Shown piece by piece: positions 20,944 through 32,091 of a stretch of 64,000 nt of DNA. Within the stretch, counting starts at the first letter, position 1. Every line of letters starts with the position of its first letter. The DNA comes from Pelobates cultripes (Eukaryota; Chordata; Amphibia; Anura; Pelobatidae): contig OW240912.1 of NCBI GenBank assembly GCA_933207985.1, positions 110,149,583 through 110,213,582 on the forward strand, written 5' to 3'. The position numbers and the translations under genes are program-made. Below the pieces are notes generated by a model. The model worked only from the letters and a program-made list of their open reading frames with translations. It did no database searches and was not told the DNA's origin.

Positions 20944-22516
20944 GCTAGTATCCTAATTATTCTGCTTATTATCCATCTCACTAATAATTCCTTACAGGTA
21001 TTCAGCCTTCACAAAATAGCTGAAGAATTATACGATCATTTGTGACATCTGTATTGTAGTTGATGCTTCTGTTGAGAAATAATGTATAGTTAATCCTCAT
21101 TCACACATACAAGTGAACATTTATAAATGTGTGGATTTTAGGAACTGACTTTTGATTTTGTGCATTTTTAAATTAATAATGGCCAATGTCACTGATTTGA
21201 ACAAAAAATGATTCCCATGTTGAAATTTTGACAAACTTGAGATTTAAACAAACTTAATTTTGAGTCAGTCTTTTGTAACAAAGCACTAGTATTTTAATGC
21301 ACCTTTCTAATCAATTTGGAGATTAACCTAAAGCTTTTAAAAATAAAAAATTAATAGAAATGAATGTGTGCAAGCCTTTAATTAAGTGTGTGGTAAATGG
21401 GTCTGTAAAAGTGTTCCTAGTGTAATCCGTCTGGATAGAAAAACTACTGTCAGGAGCATATCTGGCTTAAACGATGAAACACTACCAACCTGATATCATA
21501 GCTGTTTAGATATGTCACACACAAAAAAGCCCACACTATACTATCTAGCAGTGTCGCAGATGACATCATAATTTCAAAATGTCTCCAGTGAAAGTTGCTG
21601 ATTGAATCGAAACTATTTTTAAGTCATGTTTAACTGTTTCCATTGGACAGAATCCAAACTTAATCTTGGAATAAAACCAAGGATTCTCCTCGGAGAAATG
21701 TGGTAAACCTTCCCATTGTTTTTTTTTTTTATTTAATTCTTGCGGTTTCCTCAAGCTTCTATCAAAAAGCGAGGGAGCTGCCCTTTTTGTTATTCTTAAC
21801 CTTCATGTGTGATGATAAATATTCCCTTCATTAGAAATCTTTACATTACACAAATGTCTAAGATTATGCACTTAACATAAACTGAAATTGTAAAGCATCA
21901 GTAGTGGAGGTATAACGAAATATTTCATACTGACTTTTTCTCAAGACATGTTTAGTTTTATGTTTGAATGCTTGTTCATACTTCCTTTCTGTTTAATACT
22001 TGGCATGTAAGTTTAAAAGTATGTATCAAGAACATGTTTATACAGTATATACTATTAAATGCATAGTGATGCTATGTCTTATGGGTCAGAGTCTAATATG
22101 AGGCTATTCTCATAAATGTATACTTTTATACAGTTTTGGCAAATGATTTATTTGCAAAGTTATATTATTATAAATCTGGTAAAATTTGCAAATGCAATCA
22201 GGCAATTTAACTGTCTAGTTGGCCTGGCAGCAGGTAGCAGCCAGGTCACTGATAAAGTCATCTAGCCAGTGGGACACAGAGAACATGGTCCTGTCACTTG
22301 ACAGGCATTACTGTAAAGTGAATGCTTGTGTCAGAAAAGTTGAACCAATGGTTTATCTTCACCAGTTGGCAGTAAGATATTTCCGACTGGCTAAGCCCCC
22401 CTTAATGATGTGAGGGAACATGTGGTCTGCACCTCCCTCTTGAAGCAACACGTCTTGGTATATCAGGGTGCTGGCTCCATATTATGCATCAAGTGCTCTG
22501 ATACAAAAATGTATGC
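20944..22516. other. Unassigned 1.6 kb
   Basis: No recognisable gene or element. Base composition is ordinary and AT-rich, apart from a T-run at 21719-21730. Confidence 0.55.
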
Positions 22517-22524
22517 ATGTCACA

Positions 22525-22861
22525 TAGTGATATCCCGAAAGGTTCGCCGAACAGTTCGCCGCAGACGGCGAACATAAACATAAACTTTGACCCTGTACCT
22601 CACAGTCAGCAGACACATTCCAGCCAATCAGCAGCAGACCCTCCCTCCCAGACCCTCCCACCTCCTGGACATCTCACTAAGAATGCAGCTTCACAATGAA
22701 TGTAAAATGGATGCTGTCCAGGAGGTGGGAGGGTCTGGGAGGGAGGGTCTGCTGCTGATTGGCTGGAATGTGTCTGCTGACTGTGAGGTACAGGGTCAAA
22801 GTTTATGTTTATGTTCACCGTCCGCGGCGATCCATTTGGCGAACCGTCCGGGACATCACTA
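22525..22861. mobile_element. hAT-type foldback MITE, complete
   Basis: The 337-bp element begins TAGTGATATCCCGAA and ends GGGACATCACTA, flanked by the exact 8-bp duplication ATGTCACA (22517-22524 and 22862-22869). This is the hAT target-site length. The two halves form a long inverted repeat: from TAAACTTTGACCCTGTACC to the block before GGACATC on the left, and its complement from GTCCAGGAGGTGGGAGGG on the right. The mirrored ORFs on both strands come from this palindrome. Its left half matches 8224-8460. Confidence 0.92.
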
Positions 22862-22869
22862 ATGTCACA

Positions 22870-23420
22870 TATTCATCCTCACCTTATGGTGTCTGCAGTA
22901 GAAATTGTCTTCCTGGCAATAACGGAAGTGCCACTTCTGCAGCACTACGGTGGACGCCGGCCGCTGCGGATCCATGCCATATTATAGCCCCAAGTCCACC
23001 CACGGTAATGACAACTTCAACGTGTGTGACATCACGCATAACATGCGCACTCACTCTTTGGGGTCAAAGGACGGTTACGGCCAATCAGATCTGTAGGAGG
23101 GTTATTTAAACTAATTTTTACTTTTTTTCATTGCCCTGTCATGGTTTCCCTTAGATGGTTATCCAAGAGTGTGTTCCTGATCGTGTGGTTCTGGTTATTG
23201 AGTTTGGCTTTTTGGCTTAGTTTTGATTTCCCTGACATCTGGTATCCTTGACTATTGGCTTTTCCTTATCGCTGTGTCCCTGACCTCGGTTAGTATATTG
23301 ACTATTCTTGGGTACGTTAAGTCCAGCCATTCATGGGTTCGGTTAGACGTTACACTTAGTCCTAGGTGTAATACTATTCTGTGTGCTGGATCAACTGTAA
23401 TCCTGACAATGCAGAACTAA
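22870..23420 (+). repeat. Gypsy-type LTR fragment
   Basis: Composition and motif order resemble the 3' half of a frog Gypsy LTR: a GC-rich first half, then pyrimidine-rich CCCTGACATCTGG, TCCCTGACCTCGG and a terminal ACTGTAATCCTGACA. I could not fix both ends, and no coding sequence adjoins it. The 116-codon ORF at 22759-23109 crosses from the hAT MITE into this segment and is therefore spurious. Confidence 0.4.
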
Positions 23421-24025
23421 AGGGAACAATAAAAGTGGTCCATACATACAAGAGGTGCAGACAGAAATTATATCTACATGCTCTGTCAAACAAAGTTCAC
23501 AAAAAGCAATGACACATGGAGAGCCCTGAAAACATGCAGCCCTCACACAATCACACACCTCTCATCAAACACACAAAGTCATATACTCACATGTAGACCC
23601 CCACCACCATAAATTCATACATGATTGCCATAACACATTTGTAACTATATACTCACATAAGTCATATCACACAGAGTAGAAAAGGATGACAAGAAAGAGA
23701 AATTGCCACTAAATGCTATAGAAAAGAGAAATTAAAAAAAGTCAGAAAATTGATAATTTAGGAGGCAAAGAGTTATGGAAAATGAAAAAGTGCAAGTTAA
23801 ATAACATAGGGAAGGAGATTTGAAGATGGGAGGGGTGGATTTGAAGAGGAGGGAGGTTAAAATAAAAAGCTGATGGAAAAGAGGCAAATTCAGCATGAGG
23901 CTGGGAAATATATAAATTAAATCCTTGTAATCCCTGGTTAAAAGCATTTGTGCTAGCACTACAAATGTATTTCCTGTGCATCAGTGGTGTGCTGGTACTC
24001 TCTCTCATGGTATCAGTCTGTTTCT
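23421..24025. other. Unassigned sequence
   Basis: AC-rich first part (23420-23660), purine-rich second part. The overlapping minus-strand ORFs at 23732-24068 show no recognised domain and consist of low-complexity F/L/S/P stretches. Confidence 0.5.
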
Positions 24026-24033
24026 GTCTAAAG

Positions 24034-24177
24034 TTGTGGTCCCTAACCCAGTCCTCATGGACCAGCAACAGCCCAGGTTTTGTCAGTATCTATGAAATGC
24101 TGTCATTTGAATATAAAAGGGAAATACATAAATCCTGGACTGATGGTGGTCCATGAGGACTGGGTTGGGGACCACTG
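24034..24177. mobile_element. Short hAT (Charlie-like) MITE
   Basis: A 144-bp element has the 8-bp duplication GTCTAAAG on both sides (24026-24033 and 24178-24185). The right end in reverse complement is CAGTGGTCCCCAACCCAG, a typical hAT terminus. The left end is the slightly altered TTGTGGTCCCTAACCCAG, and both continue into TCCTCATGGACCA. There is no coding capacity. Confidence 0.9.
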
Positions 24178-24419
24178 GTCTAAAGCATGTAAAGATAACC
24201 AAATGTTAGCAGTGCTCTGAGTTAAGGCACAGAAACAGTGGAGAGTAGCAAGTGATGCACATAGTTACTCTAGTTAGCAAGAATTGAGTGGTGAGAAGAT
24301 GAAATATAAAAACCATACTTGTTTAGTCTTTTTCTAATTGTACTGTCATGAAGTTTAACAGTAAACATGCCAACTGAGACCTGTAGCGTCTGAGATGTAA
24401 CTCTTGTTTTTGTATTTTC

Positions 24420-24641
24420 TCAGAGCATTCCACGGTCTGACTTTGGGGTGAATTTACTGCGACATCCACTCCTGGGAAGATTGGCAACTGTCCTGAATGT
24501 TTTTTACTTTTAAATAATCTTTCTCACTGTACAATGATGGGCTTTAAATTGTTTGGAAATGGCCTTATAACCCTTCCCAGTTTGATGGGCAGCAGCAATT
24601 GCTTCTCTAAGGTTATTGCTGATGTCTTTCCTCCTTGGCAT
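24420..24641 (-). pseudogene. Tc1-like transposase N-terminus
   Basis: A Tc1 transposase binds its inverted repeats with two N-terminal helix-turn-helix domains. The fragment starts MPRRKDISNNLREAIAAAHQ at 24641, with GYKAISKQFKAHHCTVRKII as the first HTH. After two stop codons it continues TVANLPRSGCRSKFTPKSDR, the GRPRKLSPR-like AT-hook and second-HTH region of the family. It ends there; the DDE catalytic domain is absent. I chose MPRRK as the start because upstream codons do not resemble the family. Confidence 0.82.
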
Positions 24642-25005
24642 TGTGTTAACACACACCTGAATGCTCCAGACCAGCAAACTGCTAAAACTTTTTGCTGTTA
24701 TAGAGGTGGTCACACTTGCTGATAATAAATTAATCAAGGGCATTTGATTAGCAGCACATGTCAGCTACTTACTTAATTCCTATTGAAGCAAGAAGGGTAT
24801 ATTTAGTTTTTGAGGCATGGCTTCTCCGTTTTGGCTTTATTTTTGTTAAATAAATAATAACCTGGTGTGATATACCTATTGTTCGTCTGAGGTTGTATTT
24901 ACCTAATTTTAAGACCTGCTAATGTTAACAGATGATTGTTATTATGTCCTGATATATAAAACCATAGAATTCAAACAGGGTGTACTTTCTTTTTCCCATG
25001 ATATT
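24420..25005 (-). mobile_element. Tc1-like transposon fragment, 5' part
   Basis: On the minus strand the sequence runs from a terminus with AAAGAAAGTACACCCTGTT (about 25000), through a leader with ATACAACCTCAGACGAACAA (about 24890), to the start of a transposase (24641) that breaks off near 24420. The same terminal sequence occurs in the + direction at 57784-57950. The other end and most of the transposase are missing. Confidence 0.8.
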
Positions 25006-25010
25006 ATATA

Positions 25011-26394
25011 TCATGATACATTTCCATAAAATTATGTAAAAAGTTATCTAATGTTGATACAGCAAAGATAACATATTAGAGCAATCTATATAAGACATTC
25101 GGATATTGATGTGGTTTTCCTTCTTTAGCAGTGTTGGGCTTTTAGCAGACTGTTCTCAGCAGTATTACAAGGAGAGCATAAAGCTCACACTACCCCTAGG
25201 GAAGAGTCCTTTTCTCACAGTCACATAAAACACTGGGAAGCTTGTGTTTCTCAGATTTCTATTCTCACACCTTTAAAATTATGATGCTTGGCAACATGTC
25301 TATAAGAACAACTAATGACTTCCCTACTGGGATAGTAGTGAGATCCAAAAAAGAGATATTATATAGTTGTTATATGCCTAATTATATCATAGATCCTGAG
25401 TATATCTCTCGAACAATCCTTTTTTTTTCTATTTCATTTTGAAAATAGTATTATTTCCTTCCACAGCTTTTAAATGTGTTATAGTTAAATAAATGCTTTG
25501 CACCAATAGAAATATCTACCTGCAAATATAAGACAAACATCATCCAAAAATCATCTCAGAGGTAATATAAGCCAATGTCAGGAATATTCTTATATCTGAT
25601 CTTTTTTATTCCTTTCTCAGTGTAGTACTCCATATATTCAGACCAGCCATGCCCCTATACTATTGCCCACAGAGGAAAGTACATAAATCTCCCTATTATC
25701 AGTAGTAAGTAAAATCCACATGCCAATTGTCAACCTTCTCTTACTGTTGACAAGTTTATCACTTTATCCAATCCATAGCTTTCCTCACTCTCTACAACTG
25801 ATCTTTACATACTTAACTTCCAGAATATAAAAATACATGTAAGAATAATTCCTCCACCCTAGTTATTTTCCTCGATCATCTTGTGGCATTTATGGCCTGT
25901 ACAGTGACCTACAAACTAGCTGCAACAATACCATATCATATAAAACTTTGTCACCTGTCCTGGAATCCAACATGTATTCCAGTATACCCTCCCATCCCAC
26001 AGAAACAGGAGATGAGAAAAATGGATTGCTATGTGGCTCTTTCCTGGTTATTAACCACTCACCCATTCACATATTGGGTTTGGAACTTGGAACATAACTC
26101 GTTGTTAGTGGGTCATACTCATACCTGAATAATTGTCTTATCAGTTACTCATGCTTGATACTTTTTCAGTGTTTTAATATGTATGATCCGGAGGATGGAT
26201 AGATGGCAGAAAGGTCAAGCTAAATGGCATCCTCAAAAGCACTTTTGGGTTAAACCATTCAAAACAATTAAAATCAAAATGGTGTGACAATCTCCAGAAA
26301 CTAAAACTACTTCTAATACTACCAAAATATTGTCACAATGTTGCCCAGATTGTCCCTTTATGTATTCTATTTATCTCTTCATTAATGCAGCTCC
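25011..26394. other. Unassigned 1.4 kb
   Basis: No recognised coding sequence or transposon. The short ORFs at 25242-25442 and 25883-26128 carry no motif I know. Confidence 0.55.
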
Positions 26395-27337
26395 AATGTA
26401 AGTTACATAGTTACATAGTTACATAGCTGAAAATAGACTTGCGTCCATCAAGTTCATCCTTCCTCATATATGTTGTTGCTGTTGATCCAAAAGAAGGCAA
26501 AAACCCCAGTCTGAAGCTCTTCCAATTTTGCAACAACCTGGGAAAAAAATTCCTTCTTGACTCCAAAATTGCAGTCAGATATCTCCTTGGATCAAGCAGC
26601 TATTACCCCACTAATTAGAAATTATATCCCTGTATGTTATGTTTTTTGATTTATCTAATTGCTGTTTAAACATCTGTATGGATTCTGATAAAACCACCTC
26701 TTCAGGCAGAGAATTCCATATCCTTATAGTTCTTACTGTAAAAAAACCCTAGATTAAATCTCCTTTCTTCCAGCCTAAATGCGTGACCTTGTGTCCTATG
26801 TATAGCCCTGTTTATCAATAGATTTCCAGATAGTGGTTTGCACTGGCCGCGAATATATTTTTATAATGTTATCATATCCCCTCTGAGGTGCCGTTTTTCC
26901 AAACTAAAGAGATTTACATTTTTTAACCTTTCTTCGTAACTAAAGTGCTCCATTCTTTTTATCAATTTGGTAGCTTGTCGCTGCACTTTTTCTAGTGTCA
27001 TGATATTCTTCTTTAAAACAGGTGCACAAAATTGCACAGCATATTCAACGTTTGGACTTACCAGCAATTTATAAAGAGGCAAAATTATATTTTCATCCCT
27101 AGAATTTTTGCCCCTATATATACACGACAAAACCTTACTGGCCTTAGCAACTGCAGATTGAGATTGCATATTGCTGCCTGATTTGCTGTCTATAACAATT
27201 CCCAAATCCTTCTCGGTTATCCCTAATTCACTACCATTTAGTGTGTAAGTTGCTTGTGCATTCTTCACCCCTAAGTGCATAACTTTGCATTTCTCTACAT
27301 TAAATTTCATCTGCCATTTTAGTGCCCGGTCCCCCAA
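26395..27337 (-). mobile_element. Rex/CR1-like non-LTR retrotransposon, 3' end
   Basis: The lower end (26400-26424) is a run of 8-bp units, GTTACATA, which on the minus strand forms a (TATGTAAC)n 3' tail, a feature of CR1-group LINEs. Upstream on the minus strand lies the end of an RT ORF. The 5' side breaks off at 27337 by ordinary 5' truncation. Whether it belongs to Rex1 or CR1 proper cannot be decided by eye. Confidence 0.78.
26640..27337 (-). pseudogene. Non-LTR reverse transcriptase C-terminal fragment
   Basis: 158 codons are open (27337 to 26861), and the similarity continues past the stop to about 26640. Signatures are WQMKFNVEKCKVMHLG (RT thumb side), a DLGIVIDSK block, LYKLLVSPNVEYAVQFCAP, LEKVQRQATKLI and SYEERLKNVNLFSLEKRHLR. 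After the stop come RGQCKPLSGNLLINRA-like and FFTVRTIRIWNSLPEEVV-like sequences, with one frameshift. All belong to the conserved C-terminal portion of CR1/Rex-type ORF2. The catalytic YADD region is not included. The open run suggests moderate age. Confidence 0.82.
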
Positions 27338-28057
27338 GTTAAAAATATAATAAACTTTTATTTATTATAAACATTTTTATAAACTTAAAAACTTACCACA
27401 GTGCGTTCAATTTTGATAAAATTAAGAAATAGAGTTACAAAACAGATTGACAATAAGTAATCAAAAAAAAAAAAAAAACCTATTACTCTCTTTACAATAG
27501 TAGCACAGTTTTTGCAGTTAATGGGTCTTCTTGATCTTTTATCTAGGATTAGGAGTTTTTTTTTTGTTATGTTTTGATTATATTTTTATTTAAAGTATGA
27601 TTGGATAAATTGAAGTTTATTAAGTTTTATGCTCACAAATAGATTTAATATGAAGACCAGGAAGTAGGAAGCAATGGGTATTTGACTAGAGGTTTAGGTT
27701 TAATACCTTATTATTATTGAAGCTATTTGGTAGTAGCAGTGAATATAAGATTTATAATTTTGTACATGAATTGGCTGTATAGGATTATTAGAATGTATTA
27801 GAATATGTTAAGCCTACTTTCTGTATACGCACATAGATATATTTTATGAAACTAAAAAAACCATTGTAATGGCTTATTGATTTCTGAAATCATTAAAAAT
27901 TAAAAAATATATATTGAAAAAAGAAGGAAATACAAGGAAAATTATTATATAAACTCATGCATCCTACACACTTAGATCTAGATTTACATATATCAGCCAT
28001 AAATAGTGGATAATTATCAGTCTTATCGTTATCTTTTTTTTTTTGCTTGCTTTACTG
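27338..28057. other. Unassigned AT-rich sequence
   Basis: It contains an A16 run at 27463-27478 and no gene. A T-run at 28030-28040 directly precedes the Gypsy LTR. Confidence 0.55.
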
Positions 28058-28475
28058 TGTGAGGAACTCACTATTAAGCCTCTATTGGAAAGAGTTCCCC
28101 TATTCTGTTTCACAAGTTTTACCGAACCCAAAATGCTTTTCTCTGGTTTGGTATTTGAAAACTACCGAACACCGACCACCCCCTGGCTCGTTAACTACAA
28201 AAAAAACAACAAATTTAAGTGCTCTTTCTGGGTGGCTGCTATTCGTATAACCCACTTCTGAACAGAGAGATCATTCGCTCCCAATGAGTCCCTAAGAACT
28301 CCCGAAAGTGGACCAAACGCTGCCTACTTTTCTAGGGAAGTATTTTGAGCAAGAGCCGTGCACGGTCGGTCAAAATTTTACCCTGATGGCAAATCAGCTA
28401 GAAAACATGAATCTGAGCGCTACTTAGACAACTTGGGCGCTTAGATCCTGGCTATCCAGGGATATAATACTTGTG
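28058..28475 (+). repeat. 5' LTR of a Gypsy element
   Basis: It begins TGTGAGGAACTCACTATTAA. About 130 bp from the start also occur at 30434-30567 (TGTGAGGAAATCACTATTAA onwards, through CTGTTTCACAAGTT and ACACCGACCACCCCCTGG). This pair of direct repeats flanks Gypsy coding remnants. The 3' limit near 28475 is a guess, as no clear CA end or primer-binding site was recognised. The overlapping plus-strand ORFs here are not genes. Confidence 0.72.
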
Positions 28476-28559
28476 GAGGTTCCTATCAATATTATATGTA
28501 TTTTGAGGTGTATTGTATCATATTGTGTACCTCTATTGCCTGGGAGATAATTAGTTTAA

Positions 28560-29335
28560 GTCAAAGCAAACTCTATTCTCTCCCAGACACAGAGAAACCT
28601 GGGCAGGCTTCCCTACAAGGATCGATAAATGGACAACCAAGGAAGCTGAATTATGCAGCTTTTAATGGGTTCATGGATGAAGAGTTGGATATTGACAATT
28701 ATTTACAAGACTTTGAATGGCAATGTGCTTTGGAGGGCCTGGAAAAGGTTAACTGGGCTGCGATACTTAGCAGCAAATGATCAGGAATAGCGGCGGAAGC
28801 ATACCAAGCAGTGTCTGACTCAGACATCCACAATTATGAATAAGTCAAAGAGACATTGCTGGCAATGTATGTTGTTACTCCCGAAGCCGACTGAAGAAAA
28901 TTTTGAGAGCTCAGAAAATCAGGAAGAGACTTGTATGCCAAATGGGCATTTAGGATGAGCTGAGATGCACAAAATTGGATGCAAGGGTGCCAGGTAACCA
29001 CCTTAAACGATGCCTTACAATTATTGTTGTTGGAACAGTTTTTCGATCATACTCCAAAGGTTAGAGACTGGGTCAGGGATAGGAAACCCCTGACCATAGA
29101 AGAAGCAGCTAGATTGGTCAAAGGGCCGAAACTAGCGGGAGCGACAAAGGTACCGACCGAACACTTAAACCCCGATGACCGCAGCGCCGAACCAGCCCCA
29201 TCAACCTACACCCCTGCCAATGACCGTACCAATTCGGAAGACAGGACCCCTGTACCACGGGTGCAACCAACTGGAACACATTACAATAAATTGTCCCCTT
29301 TGCAGCCAAGGAGAGTGGGACCGACCATCAACCCA
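28560..29335 (+). pseudogene. Gypsy gag-like fragment
   Basis: Gag would form the particle that packages the retrotransposon RNA. The region holds AFNGFMDEELDIDNYLQDFE (about 28655-28720), a stop at 28778, further gag-like sequence with stops to 28950, then LQLLLLEQFFDHTPKVRDWV and EEAARLVKG (29010-29130), similar to the SCAN-like capsid end. In another frame around 29245-29300 a damaged CCHC zinc knuckle (HGCNQLEHITINCPLC) follows a P/T-rich linker. At least three stops and two frame changes are present. Confidence 0.7.
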
Positions 29336-29529
29336 GCCGATGTGGGCAGTCACTCATTGTTACCGGGAAGAGCTCTTTGGAGACTCCTATGGATCCACTG
29401 TTAGTACCTGATCCACTGCCTGGAGAAACACTGTTCGGTGCTACACAAGGTGAATCCAGTGCAAACAGCCAGAGACAACCGAGCTCATCACCGACAAATT
29501 GTGAAGCTAAATGGGCAGGAGGCTGAGAG

Positions 29530-29985
29530 ACATGGGTGCTACCAAAAAGACAGCTAATTGTACCTCGGAAATATCGTGCTGAGCTGTTAAAACTTAGCCA
29601 CGATATCCCCTTAGCAGGCCGTCTAGGCATACAGAAGTGGACTAGCCAGAAGAACTCAGACATTCTTCTGGCCAGTCTACTGGATTCCCCCCCTTTGAAT
29701 TATTGTATGGGAAGAGAGTGCAAGGGCCCCTGGGTCTTATCCGAGAACATTAGAAGGGAGATACCGGGGAGGAGGGCACTCCTATCGTGCCATATGTTCT
29801 GGAGTTGTGGGACCGACTACAGGTAACAGAGTCCGTTCAGGAGAACTTGCAGGTGGCTCAACAGCGCAGGAACAGTGGTACGATAGAGGAGACAGGGACC
29901 GTATCCTAGAACCTGGACAAAAGGTACTTGCTCTTAGACCCACTAAAACAGATAAGCTTCAGCAAAATGACAGGAACCCTTTTGG
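29530..29985 (+). pseudogene. Gypsy integrase pieces without catalytic core
   Basis: LPKRQLIVPRKYRAELLKLS with HDIPLAGRLGIQK (29538-29640) is the N-terminal HHCC zinc-binding side. It is joined directly, with frame changes, to a late core/C-terminal stretch (about 29680-29830) and then to LEPGQKVLALRPTKTDKLQ (29910-29965), the C-terminal DNA-binding domain. The roughly 150-residue DDE core between them is missing, so strand transfer would be impossible. Confidence 0.72.
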
Positions 29986-29988
29986 GTA

Positions 29989-30433
29989 GTGGAGGAATCC
30001 TTCCAAAGGCTGAAAGCTGCAAGTGAGGCAACTGTATTAGCTGCACCCGACCATGCTAAAAGATTTCTCGTTCATGCAGATGCCTCCATGTTTGGACTGG
30101 AAGCCGTACTAAGCCAGGTGAGGGAAAACACCATGGAACACCTGGTGGCATATCTGAGCAGAAAATTGTTACCCCCAGAAGTCAACTATACCACCGTGGA
30201 GAAGCAGTGTCTAACCCTGGTACGGGCACTAAAGAAATTACAACCATACTTATACAGATTATCCTTCACGATCATGACGGACCACAACCCCCTGATTTGG
30301 CTCAACAGAGTAGCAGGGGACAACCCCCGAATCTGGCACTGCAACCCTACAATTTCACCATGCAGTACTGGCCAGGAAGCCAACCCGTTGGGGTCTAAGC
30401 GGGTATGCTGTTCCATGGAACTGGGGGGGAGTG
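29989..30433 (+). pseudogene. Gypsy RNase H fragment
   Basis: The frame is open from 29989: FQRLKAASEATVLAAPDHAK, RFLVHADASMFGLEAVLSQV (with the first catalytic Asp in HADAS), HLVAYLSRKLLPPEVNYTTVEKQ in pieces, and TDHNPLIWLNRVAG (another catalytic Asp in TDHNP). This is the RT-connection and RNase H portion of a Gypsy pol. It follows the integrase C-terminus and runs into the 3' LTR, contrary to the family order. Confidence 0.8.
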
Positions 30434-30567
30434 ATGTGAGGAAATCACTATTAAGACTCTATAGGAAACAGTTCTGATATTCTGTTTCACAAGTTGCTTT
30501 TCTCTGGTTCGGTATTTGAAAATAACTGAACACCGACCACCCCCTGGCTCAGTGCTTTTTCTGGGAG
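30434..30567 (+). repeat. 3' LTR of the Gypsy element, truncated
   Basis: TGTGAGGAAATCACTATTAA through ACACCGACCACCCCCTGGCTC matches the start of the 28058 LTR, with a short deletion around 30500. After AGTGCTTTTTCTGGG (about 30567) the two sequences part. Confidence 0.75.
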
Positions 30568-31799
30568 GATTGGTGGTTGGTAATGCCATTGTCCCCCACC
30601 AAAAATGGTGCCAATTTTAAACTGGGTAGCTAGGGGTCTATGTGCCTGTACCATCAAGCTGATAGTGAAAGGAGCCAAATAAAAAAAAAAAGAATTATAC
30701 CAACCATCAGATGTCTTTTTTCTTAAAGCATTTTAAAAAATATTTGAAATCTTTTTTTTTAGCCTCAAAAATGAAATTGCAAAAAATAGATTGCTTTATA
30801 TATACTAATATTATTATCAACTGCTATTGCCAAATCTGTGGGGAAATTTAGGTGTGATAGACATCTGATCTTATGGACATCTGAAGATTAATCTGAAATA
30901 CTCCACATTCCTTATCCCTTCATAGGTGCGAAGGTCCTTAATTCCCAAAGCTGGTTTATAAGACCAAAGGTGAGAAAGAAAGGTTAAGTGAAGAAAGGTA
31001 AAAGGTAAAGAAAGGTAAAGTACACAATGCTTCAATATTATTGTAAATTAACACTCCAGACACCACCACAACTTTTAGCATTTTATAGTCTTTGTTGCCT
31101 AGATAAGCAATTATTTTTATGTATGGACAAATTTGTATGGTATAAAATTAAAAATGATAAAATAACACATTTTACAAATACACACGTGGTATATTTAAAT
31201 ATTTTTCATACACACAGACTGCATATGAACAATGTATCCATTCTACATAGATTCTTCTAGCTTGTTCCTGTACCTGTGTATGTGATTCCAAACCTGTCAA
31301 TACGTTTAAACAGCCAGGAATAAATTGGATTTATTTATTATTTTGCAACATGGCAGGTGGTGCATAAGGCTTAAAATCTCCCTTATAGTAATATGAAGGT
31401 CAATTAGACGCTCGTAGGTTTTATTACATTTCTTTGTAATTCTTCTTTTTTTTTAGGTTATTTGGTAACAAACAAGCAATATATTGTTAGACATAACAAT
31501 AAAGGACAAACATGTGTTTGCATATGTTTGTAGACAAAAGAGCAATATACACCTCATTTTTATAGTATAATAAGACTGAAAACTTCGGGAGAGACACAGA
31601 GCTAAACTGTAAGGGGCCAAATCCATCACGTAATAAACAAAACTTTAGGCCATATAATTTCAAGGATACGATAGAATAGGCCCTACTTAGAGCAATCTTT
31701 CTCATCACAAGTAAAACACAGTAAGAGATTAAAAATAACTAGAAAAGCTACAATTTCTGGGGAAATTGTGTGAAGTGTTCTTGCCTCCACCAGTAGTCT
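30568..31799. other. Unassigned sequence
   Basis: No recognised gene. It contains A/T runs (30680-30690, 30749-30760) and a short purine-rich tandem stretch of AGAAAGGTAAA units (30968-31023). Confidence 0.5.
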
Positions 31800-31802
31800 A
31801 CA

Positions 31803-31942
31803 ACTGGAGTGGGCGGAGTAACTGGGTGGAGTGGCTTGAGTAACTGTTGTGTGGCTGGAGTAACTGTGGAAAGGTTGGACTGGGCAGAGTAACTTTATGG
31901 AGTGGGCAGAGTAACTGTGTGGAGTGTTTGGAGTGAGTAAAG
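31803..31942. repeat. Degenerate minisatellite, GGAGTAACT type
   Basis: GTGG(G/C)(C/T)GGAGTAACTG-like units recur about eight times with variable spacing. Overlapping minus-strand ORF 31798-32022 simply translates this repeat. Confidence 0.8.
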
Positions 31943-32032
31943 ATAGTAAACATTACACTAACCAATTGATTGATCAAATTTAAAAAGTGCACATGGCAAG
32001 CTTGATAGAGTGAGAAATGCATTTTAATGTTT

Positions 32033-32091
32033 ATTTATTTATATAGCACATTTAATTGCAACGTTGTTGCCCAAAGTGCTTCACAGTTACA
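32033..32091 (-). repeat. LINE/SINE tail fragment
   Basis: TTTATTTATTTATATAGCAC followed by CCCAAAGTGCTTCACAG resembles the reverse complement of an L2-like 3' tail (CTGTGAAGCACTTTGGG, then GCTATATAAATAAA). The piggyBac-type element inserted at its TTAA (32092). Confidence 0.55.

Larger units (their letters stand above)
28058..30567 (+). mobile_element. Gypsy-type LTR retrotransposon remnant
   Basis: Two LTR segments bracket gag-like, integrase and RNase H fragments in one orientation. Protease, the polymerase palm of RT and the integrase catalytic core are missing. The pieces come as gag, integrase zinc finger, integrase C-terminal part, RNase H, LTR, whereas Gypsy elements have RT-RNase H before integrase. 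Numerous stops and frameshifts make it inactive. Confidence 0.82.

Noticed and set aside
22517..23109. Overlapping ORFs on both strands with mirrored peptides
   Set aside because: They are produced by the long inverted repeat of the hAT MITE, and one runs on into unrelated LTR sequence.
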